From NCBI RefSeq assembly GCF_051622035.1, contig NC_135356.1:30108290-30172289 (forward strand): a stretch of DNA of 64,000 nucleotides, in the 5' to 3' direction. A program made the position numbers and the translations under genes. Under the pieces are notes generated by a model that ran no database searches, was not told where the DNA came from, and worked only from the letters and a program-made list of their open reading frames with translations. Position 1 is the stretch's first letter. Each line of letters starts with the position of its first letter. This DNA is from Arctopsyche grandis. Its lineage: Eukaryota > Arthropoda > Insecta > Trichoptera > Hydropsychidae. Shown here piece by piece: positions 52,240-64,000 of the stretch.

Positions 52240-52535
52240 ATGTACATACTAGGTGAACCCGGCATGCGTTGCAATGCCACAATAGCGCATGCAATTCCTG
52301 ATCCCATTTGTCGGGAAAACGCACGCAGCGAACACGTTGGTTGCGACGCGAAAACATTTGAAATGATAGCGTTGCAATGACATTCATTCTCGTTTCCGTT
52401 CCCGTTTTTTTTTTACAGTAATCTTCCCGGACACGCATACAACAAATCCTAAAAGTTACGTTGTAATCGGTTCAGTGGTTAAGGAGCCTATTCGAGACAC
52501 ACAGACAGACAGACAGATATTCATTTTTATAGATA
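52240..52535 (+). mobile_element. dispersed non-autonomous element (ACTAGGTGAACCCGGC head)
   Basis: Begins ACTAGGTGAACCCGGCATGC. It ends with GTTCAGTGGTTAAGGAGCC, a (CAGA)n run and TTTTATAGATAAT. This head and tail are shared by a widespread class of short arthropod repeats. Partial relative at 32343. Confidence 0.55.
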
Positions 52536-54873
52536 ATACGATCAAAATCATGCATTTTGTGTTTTAGTAATTAAGTTAAAATAATGTTTTACAAATAAAT
52601 AAGCTTATAATAATAATTTTATATCTGATTAAACGTTAAATTATTGAAAAAAATGTGTGTATATTACAAATTAGGTATGGCCCCCACCCTGCCAATTTTC
52701 TTGATCCACCCCTGCACCTATTAGATACTATTTGAAAAAAAATTATCAATTATGTGGTTTTTTTTCTTCAATTTTTTTCCTACTTAGCATACATACATAC
52801 ATATATTTTGATTAAATCTGAAATTTCATATATTTCACATGGATAAAATCAGAATTTTTGTGTTAATTGTGAATTTTAATTTAGATAACATATAATAATA
52901 TTTTTAATACATTTAAGGCCCTATAAAAACGGGCGGAGGACAAGCGGGGTAAGTTACTTACATATGTGATTCATGTACTCCCCTACAAATATATCAAATT
53001 AAAGGGGAGTACATAAATAAATCAAAGGGAGAAGGAGGGCATCCGATTTTACAGGCAGTGCAAATATATGCAATGCACACAGGGGGCCGAAAGAAATGAG
53101 TCGAAAAAATTATATTCCTCAAAAAATACGAAGCAAGACATCGTACTTTTTAAAATGCGTTTAGGTTGTCTTGTTGTATACTTGTGAATTAATGTTGCAA
53201 GTTACAACTTGTATACACCCGAACTATAATTCGGGGAAATAGCGGGATAGCAGGTATAGCTTAGGTCCGCATAGAGCTATGTAGATCTTTAAGTTCTATT
53301 ATCTTTACGACTGCCAGATGTATTTCTTCAAGGATGTCGAGTATTGGTTGGTCTTCGAGAGAACAATGTCCTAGATGTGGGATCGGGGGTAAAAACACTA
53401 TATTTTTATGAATGACCTTGAAAACGTTCAGTCTCTCTTGTCGTCTGGCCCTGTTCAAAACTAAACGCTTTGGTTGTCTTGATTAATTTTTATTGTGATA
53501 AAAAATTTCAAAAATATTTGTACCTATATATCACAAGGTAAGATTTTTGCACTACTCGCATGCGCTGATTTATACAAATGCTGATCAAATTAAAGAGCGG
53601 CCGACAGACGGTCGAACTCCTAGGCGTGACCCTGATTAGAGGCCACAATTTTGATTTGGAAGATCACAGCCCCTTTATTTTAACTGGCAATGTTATTCGC
53701 TCGGTTGACCGATCGATAATCCGAGACAAAGCCTTCAAAAGCTTCAGTGCTAGCCGGTAGGTGCGAGTGAGTGCACTTGAATATTTCACGTACCTTAAGT
53801 GATCTACAATATATAAAAACGAGACTTTTGGTATTACCTCCTATTAATAATTTTATTACTAGCATCAAAATGAAATCTGTGCTGCATCGAACCGGAGCGC
53901 ATGGGAGCGCCGCTCCCTTTCGTGAAATCAAGAAACGTAGCGCTTCCATTCATGAAAATTTCCAAGACTACCCCGCAGAGACACCATCTTTGAAATCACA
54001 AAGAAAATCCAGGCCACGATGCGACGCGTGTTGACCTGCTGACTGCTGACCTGCTGACCTGCTGACCTGCCGATGACGAGCTCTATCACATCCACAACAA
54101 GAAGCAAAAAATGCGTCGCATCGGGGCGTTGTCCCAAGAGGGCGCCAAAATGATGTTAATGTTCAAAAAATATTATAAATTTTTAGCTATATTATATCAT
54201 TTCAATTATGTAAAAAAATAAAAATAAAATTATATTCTTTTTATTGTATGTATTTTATAAAATAAATTTAGAATTGCGATAACATTTATTTTAGTTTCAT
54301 TTTTACCATACACATATATCTACGAATAACTATTATACATATATACAGAAAAAGCCCCTAAGAGAAAATTAAATTCCGTCATTTTAAAAATCAAAATCAA
54401 CATTTTACAAATCAAAATCAAATTTACCACAATACAACTCAGTTAAACCTTAACCTAAGCTTAAGCGCAAGTGATTATGAAAATCTAATTATTTACTCAG
54501 TGACTCGTAATTTGAAAAAAATATACAAAGAGCTCGATATACTCGCTTACTCAGCGAGTAAGTAAAATTGTTTATAAATGTTTTATAATTTTTTATTAGG
54601 TAAGTCTCGAGTGTCTCTAGTAAATTACATATAAGGAAGATAATGTATAAGGACATAGATTACTTGAAGCGTTATGAATAGAAGCGAAAGGCTAATGACA
54701 AACTATACTTTATGCGTGGTTCAGGAGCAACACACGCGACTCTACAAGTGTATAAATAAATATATTTTTTTTATATACCCCGGGTAATAAAGCTAGTACT
54801 TTATATAAATAAATTTTATATTTTATATATTAGATCATTTGAATAAAAGATTCAATTAGAGAAATATGTATGG

Positions 54874-55776
54874 TGTTACGGGGACGAGTAGGAGATTATA
54901 ATAATTAAAAACATAATTTTGATATGCTTATATTATATTTTCCAAAGCAGTTTGTATTTACAGTAATAAGCTTATACTATTTACGTATAATCACAAGTAC
55001 TAGTTACTTATTAAACAGTTCAATCACAAGTTAATAGTTAGCAGTATCGGCTCGTGAGAATTCATAGTAGAGGTTGATTATGGTCAACGGTGATTAAAAG
55101 AAAACAAAAATAGCGTGCATATGTACTATACTAGTAGGCTGCAGCCCCGCAGCCCATGCCGACGACAAAAATAGCATGAATTTGTATTGTACAGGAAGGT
55201 CTGCAGCCCCGCAGCCCATATGGACGAGCCGCCACTGCTAGTTAGGCAGTTAAATCGCAAGTTACTAGGTAGGCTGTTTAATCGCAAGTGCCTTAACAAA
55301 GGGCTGGTGGTTGTATATGTATGTATATCAAATCAACCAATCAGAGAACAGTGAAACATATGTATGTATGTCTAAATCCGAATATAGCTAGAGTTTAACT
55401 TTGAAACAAAGTATTTTAATAACAATCTGGGGGAAGAAGTAATACAACTTAAGTTTTTACATACATATGTATGTGTGATATACAGGGTTTATGTAATAAG
55501 TATGCTAGGGGAGAAGTCAATAAATCGTAGTCGTAAGACCATGGCAAAGGTTAAAAGTGGAGTTAAAACAATATCTAGTAATTTTAGATCTGAAAAGAAA
55601 CATGCGTTTGCAATAAAGAACGATGTGGGGTTGACAATTATTACATATATCACTACTTTAAGATATAGAAAAAAAAACATTGAAAATTGTAAAGACGTGT
55701 GTTTCAAATAGACATACATACATATGCTAGCAATAATACGTGTGGGGTGAGTATTTGGGAGAGCATCCACATTACA
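54874..55776 (+). mobile_element. solo LTR-3, second copy, 903 bp
   Basis: Same ends and same ATGG target duplication as 19580-20652 (54870-54873 and 55777-55780), so it is the same insertion carried along by the duplication. It is shorter because one of the two internal copies ending GTAAAGACGTGTGTTT is missing. Confidence 0.82.
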
Positions 55777-56819
55777 ATGGTAAGCGAGAAAAAAAATTTG
55801 TTTCAATCGAAGAAGAGGAGGTTCGAAATCCTTTTTTATTATTGAATATTATTCCTTAGTCAAGTCTTTAGAATTTTAAATAAATAATAAGTTGAGGAAA
55901 TTGTATCAAAAGTCGATATTCTGAACGGAAAGCAAAACGTCAAAGCGCTGACGTTAACAATGCGTGACGTCACACTTTTCAACCATAGCTCTGTATTTTC
56001 AGACCATGTCTTTTTATTTACAAGCTTTTTTTAACTCTTTATTCTATTGCATAGCGTGTAAACATGTCGTCAATATACTAAGGTATTTCCTAACTTCCAT
56101 TGTACTATACCATCAGATCAATAACAGAAGCAAAAAATATTATTTTTATATGACAGATTTGCTATCTTATAAACGGTAAGCGGACTATTCCGCAAAAGCG
56201 ATCACGCGCAAGTCGAAGAATTCAAGGTCTTTAATAATATTACTGTTAGCTTGGCTGTCCATAACATGACGTTGGCAATTAATTTTATCGTCTAATGGTG
56301 CTTACGGACTAAACCAACGACGATTTTGGGCCAACTTTTTAACCAGCAGGATAAAACCAGTAGCGTACAAAATATCGAAATAAAAATTAAATTTAAAAAT
56401 TGAAATTAAATATCAAAATTAAAACTATTATTATTATATTAAAATTAAATTCAAATATCAAAATAAAATTATAATCGTTATATTAAAATTAAAATAAAAT
56501 ATTGAAAGTTAAAACAGAATATGCCCAATTTAAATAAATTTTCGAGATAATCCTCGACTTTTGTTCGTATTAGTATGGTATCATGTATTAGTATGGGTGA
56601 TCCAGCGATCGTCGCAATCTGTTGCGTTGTCGGTACATAAATCGAAATTTTTTTAGTCTTCAATTGTTTCTCTCGTCGAAATAAATCAAATAATTAAATC
56701 CATATCAGAGGTAAAATTTATCGGATAATGTGTGATTATTAATTTTATTTCGACGAAAGAAAAAAAAACCCTTTGACAAATCACCGACATCCGACACCGA
56801 CGGTTTTGGCCTTTAAAAA

Positions 56820-57245
56820 ATAAGTCGAATCAGCGCCTATGAATCGAACAAAAATAAATCGAATCATTGGTTCGTTGAAGGCTGCGCCCCATAAAGTGCT
56901 TAAACATGAATAATAATCTAATAGTAAACATTTTATTAAAAAAAAAAATTTTTTTTGCCTTCTAGGGCTTCGCCCTCGGTGCCCCCCTAAGCCTTTGCCT
57001 TCTAGGGCTTCGCCCTCGGCGCCCCCATGAGCAATTGCTTTTTAGGGCTTCGCCCCTCTGCGCCCCCATGAACAATTGCTGTTAAGGGCTTCGCTCCTCT
57101 GCACCCCATTTGGCTGCGCCCCTTTTGCGCCCCCTTCGGGGCCCCATGAAAATGCACCCCTTGCGCCCCCGCTGGGACTTTGAATCCATTGAATCGAAAA
57201 AAATCAAATCGGCGCCTATGAATCGAAAAAAAAAATCGAATCATT
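56820..57245 (-). repeat. GC-rich tandem array, inverted relative to copy 1
   Basis: Units contain TAGGGCTTCGCCCTCGGTG, the complement of the array at 22200-22510. The segment is bounded on both sides by GCGCCTATGAATCGAA-type sequence, whose complement borders the array in copy 1. This indicates a local inversion. Confidence 0.75.
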
Positions 57246-57483
57246 TGTTCGATGACGGCTGCGCCCCATGATTTGACGACATTAATAATTTAAATTATTT
57301 TCCTCCTCAAAAAAGGATAAAATATTGCACAAGGAACAATATAATCGCAGCAATAGAAGTGTGTGATTATATCGCTTGTCAAATTGAAGAGCGGTTTAAG
57401 TTCACAAATCATTTGTCTGCTGCAAAATTATTTTTCCCTTGTTTATACACTAATATTTCATTTTCAGATAATATATAATTTCA

Positions 57484-57660
57484 GATATATAGAAGTCGAC
57501 GAAAGCGTTAAAGCATACCCAATGCTAGATAAACAACGTCTAAAAGCGGAATTAAAGGCATTGTATGAACTTCATCAATTTAAAAATATTAACAGTGTTT
57601 ATAAAATATATAATTTGTTTCGTGATACGGGTGTTGAAAATTCGCTTATTATTTTTTTTA
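57484..57660 (+). pseudogene. hAT transposase fragment
   Basis: Encodes ESVKAYPMLDKQRLKAELKA, LYELHQFKN and NLFRDTGVENSL. The YP-LDK-RLK-EL--LY pattern is that of the segment just before the C-terminal dimerisation region in ZMYM1-like hAT transposases. The reading then runs into repeat sequence. It is absent from duplication copy 1. Confidence 0.45.
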
Positions 57661-58299
57661 ATAAAATGTTTACTATTAGATTAGTCATGTTTAAGCCGTT
57701 TTTTATTATAAATACTGAGCGAAGCCGGGTAATACAGCTAGTATAAAATATATATACGTATTCGATAAATAAATTAATAATATCAACAACTAACGTATTT
57801 TATATTAAAATTTTAGGCATGGGGCTAAAGGTTTATCCTAGAGAATTACCTACAATTTATACTTATAATACGGTATATTATTACATATAATACGGTCAAA
57901 ATCATGCATTTTGTGTTTTAATAATTAAGTTAAATTACTGTTTTACAAATAAATAAGCTTATAATATTAATTTCATATGTGATCAAACGTTGTATTATTG
58001 AAAAAAATGTGTGTATTACAAATTAGTAATGGCCCCCACCCTGCTAATTTTTTCGATCCGCCCCTGCACCTATCAGATCCTATTTGATAGAAAAATTATC
58101 AATTTGTGTTTTTTTTTTCTTCTAGTATTTCTCTACTTAACATACATATAGACAGATATTTTGATTAAATCTGAAATTGGATATAATAAGAATTTTTGTG
58201 TTAATTGTGAATTTTAATTTAAATAATATATAATAATGTTAAAATTATATGACAGAAAGAAAATTAATGATATTTCAATCATGTGTGGTATTCTTAACG

Positions 58300-58550
58300 A
58301 CGGTAAACGGACTACTAGTCACATGTAAACCAGTCCCAGGACATCCGATCGCTCTAGATCGGTCACACGTGGTCACCCGTCACACTAAAACTGGTCACGA
58401 GAAAACTGGTCACACCGTAAAATCGGTCAACCAGTTTTCTCGTGACCGATTTTAGGGTGTGACCAGTTTTAGTGTGACGGGTGATCACGTGTGACCGATC
58501 TAGAGCGACCGGTTGTCCTGTGACCGGTTCACATTTGACTAGTAATCACC
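58300..58550. mobile_element. palindromic MITE, second copy
   Basis: Near-identical to 23165-23415, including GATCGCTCTAGATCGGTCAC and its complement, with a few substitutions (for example CACGTGGTCACC for CACGTGATCACC). Confidence 0.8.
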
Positions 58551-58564
58551 GAACCCTTAACGGC

Positions 58565-58800
58565 ACCATCGACTGCTCTGAGTTGGTGAGTTTAGTGAGC
58601 TTCCATGTGCCGGCTATATCAATTAGATGTAACCATCTTTTTGATATTCTTCTAACCTGAGGCACGTACCAATTTAATGCTTTCGTCCCCTGTCACCAGG
58701 GGCATCAAGCTCCTCAACCGGATTTCTATTAGATTGGATTTGTTTAATCTAAAATATACTGATCTGTTTGAGGTATTTTTTAGTTTGAGATCATAGCACC
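58565..58800 (+). pseudogene. LINE C-terminal fragment, second copy
   Basis: Same as 23425-23660 with small changes (TTCTAACCTGAGG for TTCTCACCTGAGG). Broken in the same place. Confidence 0.5.
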
Positions 58801-58998
58801 TTATAACATATTATATTTTTATATTCATATTTTTACATTTTTATATTTTAAAATTTTTATATTTTTATGTTTCATATTTTTTATATTTTTATTTTACATA
58901 TTTTTATATTTCATGTTTTTACAATTTTTTATTTTAATATTTTATATTTTTATATCTTACATTTATTTTTTAATTAATATATAATAATAATATAATAT

Positions 58999-59393
58999 TG
59001 TTACGTACGCCGTGGATTGAGCGAATTGTACTTAGACCAACGGATATCTGTTATCGGTTAACTAAATGCATGCACTTACTTCCAAAGATTATATCTGGAC
59101 TCTAAGTGCATTTAGGCTAAACAATGACCGTTATTAGTTATTTCTCAGAATCGGTATGAAAAGACCCAATCTCTTGGAAATACATATCCGAATACGTGAC
59201 TATACAACAGGTAAACAGATTAGGCGTCCTGAGAGATCTACCCTTTATAAGGCGGTACGTAGGCGATATAATTCATTCTGGACTTAGCAGTGACACTGCG
59301 TGTATCTCCTGAATCATCAATAAATGCTGTGAAACGACTGTTTTACGGCCAAACGGCCTTTTACTTGGATCCTCCACCCACCCGTACGCAACA
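58999..59393 (+). mobile_element. solo LTR-1 in duplication copy 2, 395 bp
   Basis: Begins TGTTACGTACGCCGTGG and ends CCGTACGCAACA. It is flanked by ATAT on both sides (58995-58998, 59394-59397). Copy 1 has no insert at the equivalent position near 23865. A short ACGGCC duplication near 59345 distinguishes it from the copy at 31930. Confidence 0.85.
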
Positions 59394-59503
59394 ATATAAT
59401 AATAATAATATAAAATAATAATAATTCATTTTCTTTTTATGTAACCATAGTGACGACTTGGAGTCGATCGGTAAAGTCGCTATGGCAAATTTGTAAATAA
59501 ATA

Positions 59504-59640
59504 AATATGCCCAGGTTTACCACTAATTACTCATTGAACTCAGCTATGTTAAGACTGCACAGACTTGGAAATGAATTATCCATGGTCGATTTATTCAATG
59601 TTAGTAAATGCAACATGAAATCCGTTCTATTGAAACTTTT
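59504..59640 (+). pseudogene. LINE C-terminal tail fragment, second copy
   Basis: Same coding piece as 24428-24570 (RFTTNYSLNSAMLRLHRLGN). No upstream ORF2. Confidence 0.45.
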
Positions 59641-59905
59641 TTTTAGTATAATGTTGTTTATTTTGTATTATATGTGTATGTGTATTACATTTGCGTGTGC
59701 ATGCTTGCATTCGTGTGTGTGTGTACAAATGTGTATGTAAGCGAGCGTATGTATGCATGTATGCATTATTCTAGTTATTGATTTTTCTGTTGTATTTCAT
59801 TGTAATTTTTTTTTAACCGGCAATGTGATTCGCTCGGTTGACCGATCAATACTCCGAGACGATTCACTGTAAATTCGCCGAATTCGAGTATACCTAAGCG
59901 AGTGG

Positions 59906-60893
59906 GTCGAATATCAAGATACCGAACGACGACCATACCTAATTTCATATATACCTAACCTCAGTATGTCGAAATAAAAATTGGTCGAATGAAGGTTGTT
60001 TATGTGGCTTGAAATTTTTAAACTCTTTCCAATGTTAAATTTTATTTATTGCCGTGTGAATGAGCTGATCAGCATTAAATTTTGTGCGAAACAATTAGAC
60101 ATGTCACAAGCTACAGTTATTGATTGAAATCATTATTTACTTAGGGTCTGTGTGGTGTCGCTAATAGAACAAGCAAATACCATGATCGGTGGAGAAGAGT
60201 TGGTCATTGAAATAAGCAAACGTCTTTTCGTTTATATACGTACCAAATTTTTTGTAAAAAACTTCTATAGCTTCACACAAGAGTATTTTTATTGCATGAC
60301 TTGATACAATAGTCAATTTTATTTAACGTTAGTTGTTTTACATATTGATTATTCATATATTGAAAAGAATTTGCGACAATTATACATACATATATGTGTT
60401 CTGTAATAAGTTGACCATCTGTAATACCACCCATGAGTTTTTATTACATGCAAATGTTTATTATAAATTGATTTATTTCTGTAACTTGATTTTAATAAAT
60501 TATTTATTATTTATTTTATTGCTTGTTTCTTGTCTTGTTATTATTGTTTATATTTCATTGTGTTTTGCAATCTACAATACATATGTAGTATAAATTACTA
60601 ACTGATTTATATTTGCTGTGTATTCATCATAATTTATATTTATTACTGATAAAATTATTAATTATTTATTATGGAAATTGTATCAATCGTGGAAAATGTA
60701 CTAGTCTGTCTATTATACATGCGTTTTCTTCTCTTGATATTGATGATTGGAAAGCCAATTTTAATATATGTACAATAAAAAAGTATGTACATCTTTTTTG
60801 ATTCCTTTTTATTTTATTCCGTTTTATTACTATATTTTATCATAAATTTTATTGTAAATATGTACAATGGTTGATATATAATATAGTATAGTA
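59906..60893. other. AT-rich stretch unique to duplication copy 2
   Basis: Begins right where the match to copy 1 ends (GAGTGG / GTCGAATATC). It has only short AT-rich open frames (60333-60801) with no recognisable domain. Confidence 0.5.
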
Positions 60894-60901
60894 TATATAG
60901 C

Positions 60902-63122
60902 CAGTGGCGGACTGGGACTAAAATTAGTGCATGCCAGGAGTCAAAGGGGGCCCACCCAGGGTTAATATGTCCCCCCCCCCCATATAACAAAATTTTCTTC
61001 TATTCATCACGCTAAAAATCAAGGGTAAAAAATAAATAATATTTTAAAAAATGGCAATAAACAAATTTAGGTACAAGAAAAATGGCAAAAGTAAAATAGA
61101 TCCATAAATTACATTGTATATTTCGTTTTAATTCTTGTCCTAGGTAAATAGAATGCATCATAAAAAAAGCGACATAAAAGCTACTTTTACTTTCGGTATA
61201 AAACAATCAGGGACGTCATTTCAGCTTTTTCTTGGGGAGGGCAGGCAAAGATTGGTCAAATTGAATTTTTTTTCAAAAAATTTTTTTTAATATTGGAATG
61301 AAAATGGAAAATATTCTTTGCATACAGCTTATTGAGTATATAAAATATGTAAAAAATAAGCTTATTTTTGAAAAAAAAATATGTAAAATTTTTTTTCCAA
61401 AAATCTTCACATAATCGATCACTGATCACGTTTACATAATATAGAAAAATGTGTGTGTTTCTGTGTGTCTTTTTATTATTTTATATATGGATATGTATAT
61501 ATAAAATTATTTTTATCTCAACCAGAAGTAGTACTTTTACCCTATAAGATCGAGGTATTTATATTTTTTTCTCGGAAACTTTTTGACGTATTGAACTGAC
61601 ATTACATATCTATAATTATAAACCTAGTGCCAAGTTATATATAAAATTTCGTGAACACCCGTTAGCCGAAAGTGACAGTTTACTGGATTTTTCTTCCACT
61701 ATTTTAATCGACCCTTTAAATATGTCTGATCTTCACGATTTTATGTATAATTCCTTGCATGAATGTTATGAAAATATAATAAAAAAATCATCAAATTTAA
61801 TTAACCAGAAGTGGGATTTTTTCCTCTTAAAAAAGTCAAAAAAAATTTTTACCACACCCCTGAACGTATCAAGCTGAAAATTTATATTTGTATTCTTTAT
61901 GTACTAAATTTGATAAGGTTTTGGTCAGAAAGCAATTTTGTTAAATAACTAAAACTTTTTTTGGACCGAATTCATTACACATGAAGTTTAAATCCATTTA
62001 ATTCGTTGTTTTGTGAGAGAATGGACGTCTTCAAATACATAAAATAAAAATACGAAAAATAAATTTATTTGTGATTGAACCGATTCAGTAAAATATTAAT
62101 TTAAAATCTTTCTTGAAAACAAAAAATATACGAACTTTCGGAAAAATAAACGTTACACATCTGTTTTTGAGACAAAATAAAGTAAAGGGGACCTTTCTAT
62201 AGAATGAACAATTTCTAAGAATTTTACCCAAGGCATACATACCACTTAAAAACCAAAATATACTTGCTATGAAAATTTTTTTTTTCAAAGCACATAGCTT
62301 GGATTATTTTATTAGTTACCCAAAAGTAACATACATAAGAAATAAATTTAGCATTCATAGATCCATAGTATCTCCATAATCATTTAATTCATGATATTTT
62401 CTAAATTCACACTATTCCTTAATTTAGGGGGGCGAGTGTCTCCCTATGCCCCCCCCCCAAATTACGTCCCTGAAAAAAATGCATAATATTTTCAATTAAT
62501 GTTAATCGAAAATCGGGATTTTGGGGAGGGGGCCCCTATCCTATATTTCTATATACATGGATGTGTCTATATGAGGAATAGATTTTATATTCGGAAACTG
62601 TTTAAAATTGTGTAAAATCTTACTATATCGTCGAAGTATAATCAAATGTTATTTTGAAAGTATGAAGTAAATTTAAAATCGCTGGTTGATGATGAATCGT
62701 CCTATAAAAATTGTTTTAAACAATTCAGTTTATATTATTCACGGAAATTTGTTTATTCCCATTTTTATTTCAGTAGGTAGTTGTTGCATAGGTATTGGTA
62801 TATATGTACATAATATTGAGGTTAGAAATGGGCCCGGCAAAAGGGCCCACGCAAATGTTGAAACTTACATCGAGCCTAATAAAAAAAAGGTTACCGATCC
62901 TTGGGCTGTTAAAGCAGGTATTAGTTGTTTGTGTATATCGTAAGAAATTTGTTTTGTTGAAATACCCAAACTTTAGGTCTCAAAGTGCAATATCCTATAA
63001 ATTTTAACACACTTGAAATAGTTAAAAAGTTATTTAATTTTACTGAGCGCCTATATTTTCTAACAGATAATGGGGCCCACATGCCATCGGGCATGTTCGC
63101 TTGTATGGCCAGTCCGCCACTG
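60902..63122 (+). mobile_element. hAT-like element, copy 3, 2221 bp
   Basis: Termini CAGTGGCGGACTGGGACT and CCAGTCCGCCACTG, with a perfect 8-bp duplication TATATAGC (60894-60901, 63123-63130). The outer 130 and 650 bp match the 795-bp copy at 39391. The centre adds about 1.4 kb of AT-rich sequence without a transposase frame. It ends in the same GTATGGCCAGTCCGCC segment. Confidence 0.88.
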
Positions 63123-63455
63123 TATATAGCAAAAGGTAATACAAAGCTACAAAAGCAATTAATTTTTTCAATGTCCTTAATTTAGTTCACTCGCCATTAG
63201 GTGGGAAATCCTTTTTAAATCTTCTGTCTTAGTTTAAGGGCTATTTGCAAAGACATGTTATAACATTTATCAGTCTATGTTACTACGCCATCTGTTGATA
63301 TCGCGTCGAAAAATAACTAAATAAAAAAATTTACTACTATTGGTTTGAAACTCGGCTACTGCTGGTTTGAAACTCGAAATTAGGTGAATTTGTCTTTCAA
63401 TATAAAGATATTAGCTGAATTTACCATTCGGTCTATAGATTTTCAGTAGAAGCAT

Positions 63456-64000
63456 CATTAGTGGAATAGCATTAGGTGAATTGATTTAGGTTTATTGCAT
63501 TCGACCAATTTACCTGCTCCCCAATAGGGGACAAAGCAAAATGCGTCAGTGTTAGCTAGAAGGTTCGAGTGAGTACACTTCAATATTTCACGTGCCATAA
63601 TACATTAAAATATTTCATATTATACAAATATCTCTTCCAGGTGAAGAAATGGTGGTCTAATTGGACAATCTTTTGAATCCGCTGTTTCTCACATTCACAT
63701 TCTTCGGTACATCTGGAGAAAATCATTTGCGAAGACTGCTGCTTTGCTGTTCTTAAGACAGGACTGCTCTGACGTGAGGTCATTGGAGATTTTTCACAAA
63801 AATGTATGTATAAGTAGAAACGGAGTCTTGCTACATAATTTTAAAAGTACTTAAATCAATATCTATACTATTTCGTTTTTTCAGAAGAATTCAACATGGA
63901 AGATTCACCGAGTGCACTATCTTTTGAATCCGTTGTTTCGGCACATCAACTTTAGATAGTCTTTAATTAATATTATGTATTAGATGTATTTTGAACATTT
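63456..64000 (+). repeat. large direct duplication, copy 2 (right part, cut by window end)
   Basis: Matches 27978-28522 almost base for base up to the last base of the window. In copy 1 it directly follows the palindrome; here it follows about 325 bp of other sequence after the hAT-like element. Confidence 0.85.

Larger units (their letters stand above)
52548..59905 (+). repeat. large direct duplication, copy 2 (left part)
   Basis: Counterpart of 17201-24844, offset about 35.3 kb at the left and 35.1 kb at the right. It holds the LTR-3 at 54874, the MITE at 58300-58550 and LINE tails. Copy-specific features are the solo LTR at 58999, the hAT fragment at 57484 and the reversed GC-rich block at 56820-57245. 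Confidence 0.88.

Noticed and set aside
57002-57244. Gly-Ala-Arg-rich frames over the GC-rich array
   Set aside because: Derived from the tandem unit; frame and length differ between copies.

Overview
The window looks like nuclear DNA of an animal, most likely an insect. It is AT-rich, its genes have many short GT-AG introns, and four conserved metazoan genes are recognisable among dense, nested transposable elements. I cannot name the species. RMI1 is, from general knowledge, reported missing in Drosophila, so a Drosophila-like fly is unlikely. All family calls and identities below were made by eye without database searches.

Genes. (1) SMYD4-like lysine methyltransferase, minus strand, 3724-10035, 12 exons, 689 residues. 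(2) HSPA14-like ribosome-associated Hsp70, plus strand, 11882-14143, 2 exons, 474 residues, head-to-head with SMYD4. (3) RMI1, the OB-fold subunit of the BLM-TOP3A dissolvasome, plus strand, 40691-42983, 6 exons, 518 residues; its last exon is a 42-bp coding minisatellite. (4) A CEP350-like centrosomal protein, minus strand, 43966-51077, 6 visible exons, about 1029 residues; its N terminus is uncertain. RMI1 and CEP350 are convergent, 1 kb apart. Apart from the SMYD4/HSPA14 divergence and the RMI1/CEP350 convergence, the four genes show no functional grouping.

Layout. 1-3.7 kb: gene-free AT-rich DNA with a tRNA-like SINE. 3.7-14.2 kb: SMYD4 and HSPA14, with small inverted-repeat elements in introns and in the shared upstream region. 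14.2-40.6 kb: repeat territory holding one copy of a large duplication, an almost perfect 3.1-kb palindrome, LINE fragments, broken hAT and MULE-like transposase genes, solo LTRs and a hAT-like element. 40.7-51.1 kb: RMI1 and CEP350. 51.2-64 kb: more repeats, including the second copy of the duplication.

The repeats can be put in order. Segments 17201-24844 and 27978-28522 recur at 52548-59905 and 63456-64000. Both copies carry the same LTR insertion (19580 and 54874). A 456-bp solo LTR is only in copy 1 and a 395-bp solo LTR only in copy 2. The middle is a palindrome in copy 1 and unrelated DNA with a 2.2-kb hAT-like element in copy 2. Several insertions can be read against empty sites in the same window.

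I found no evidence of a dedicated new multi-gene system. The most unusual feature is the RMI1 tail. It has nineteen 14-residue units, a 627-bp higher-order duplication that copied the exon's own splice acceptor, and a stop codon at the junction with a transposon fragment.
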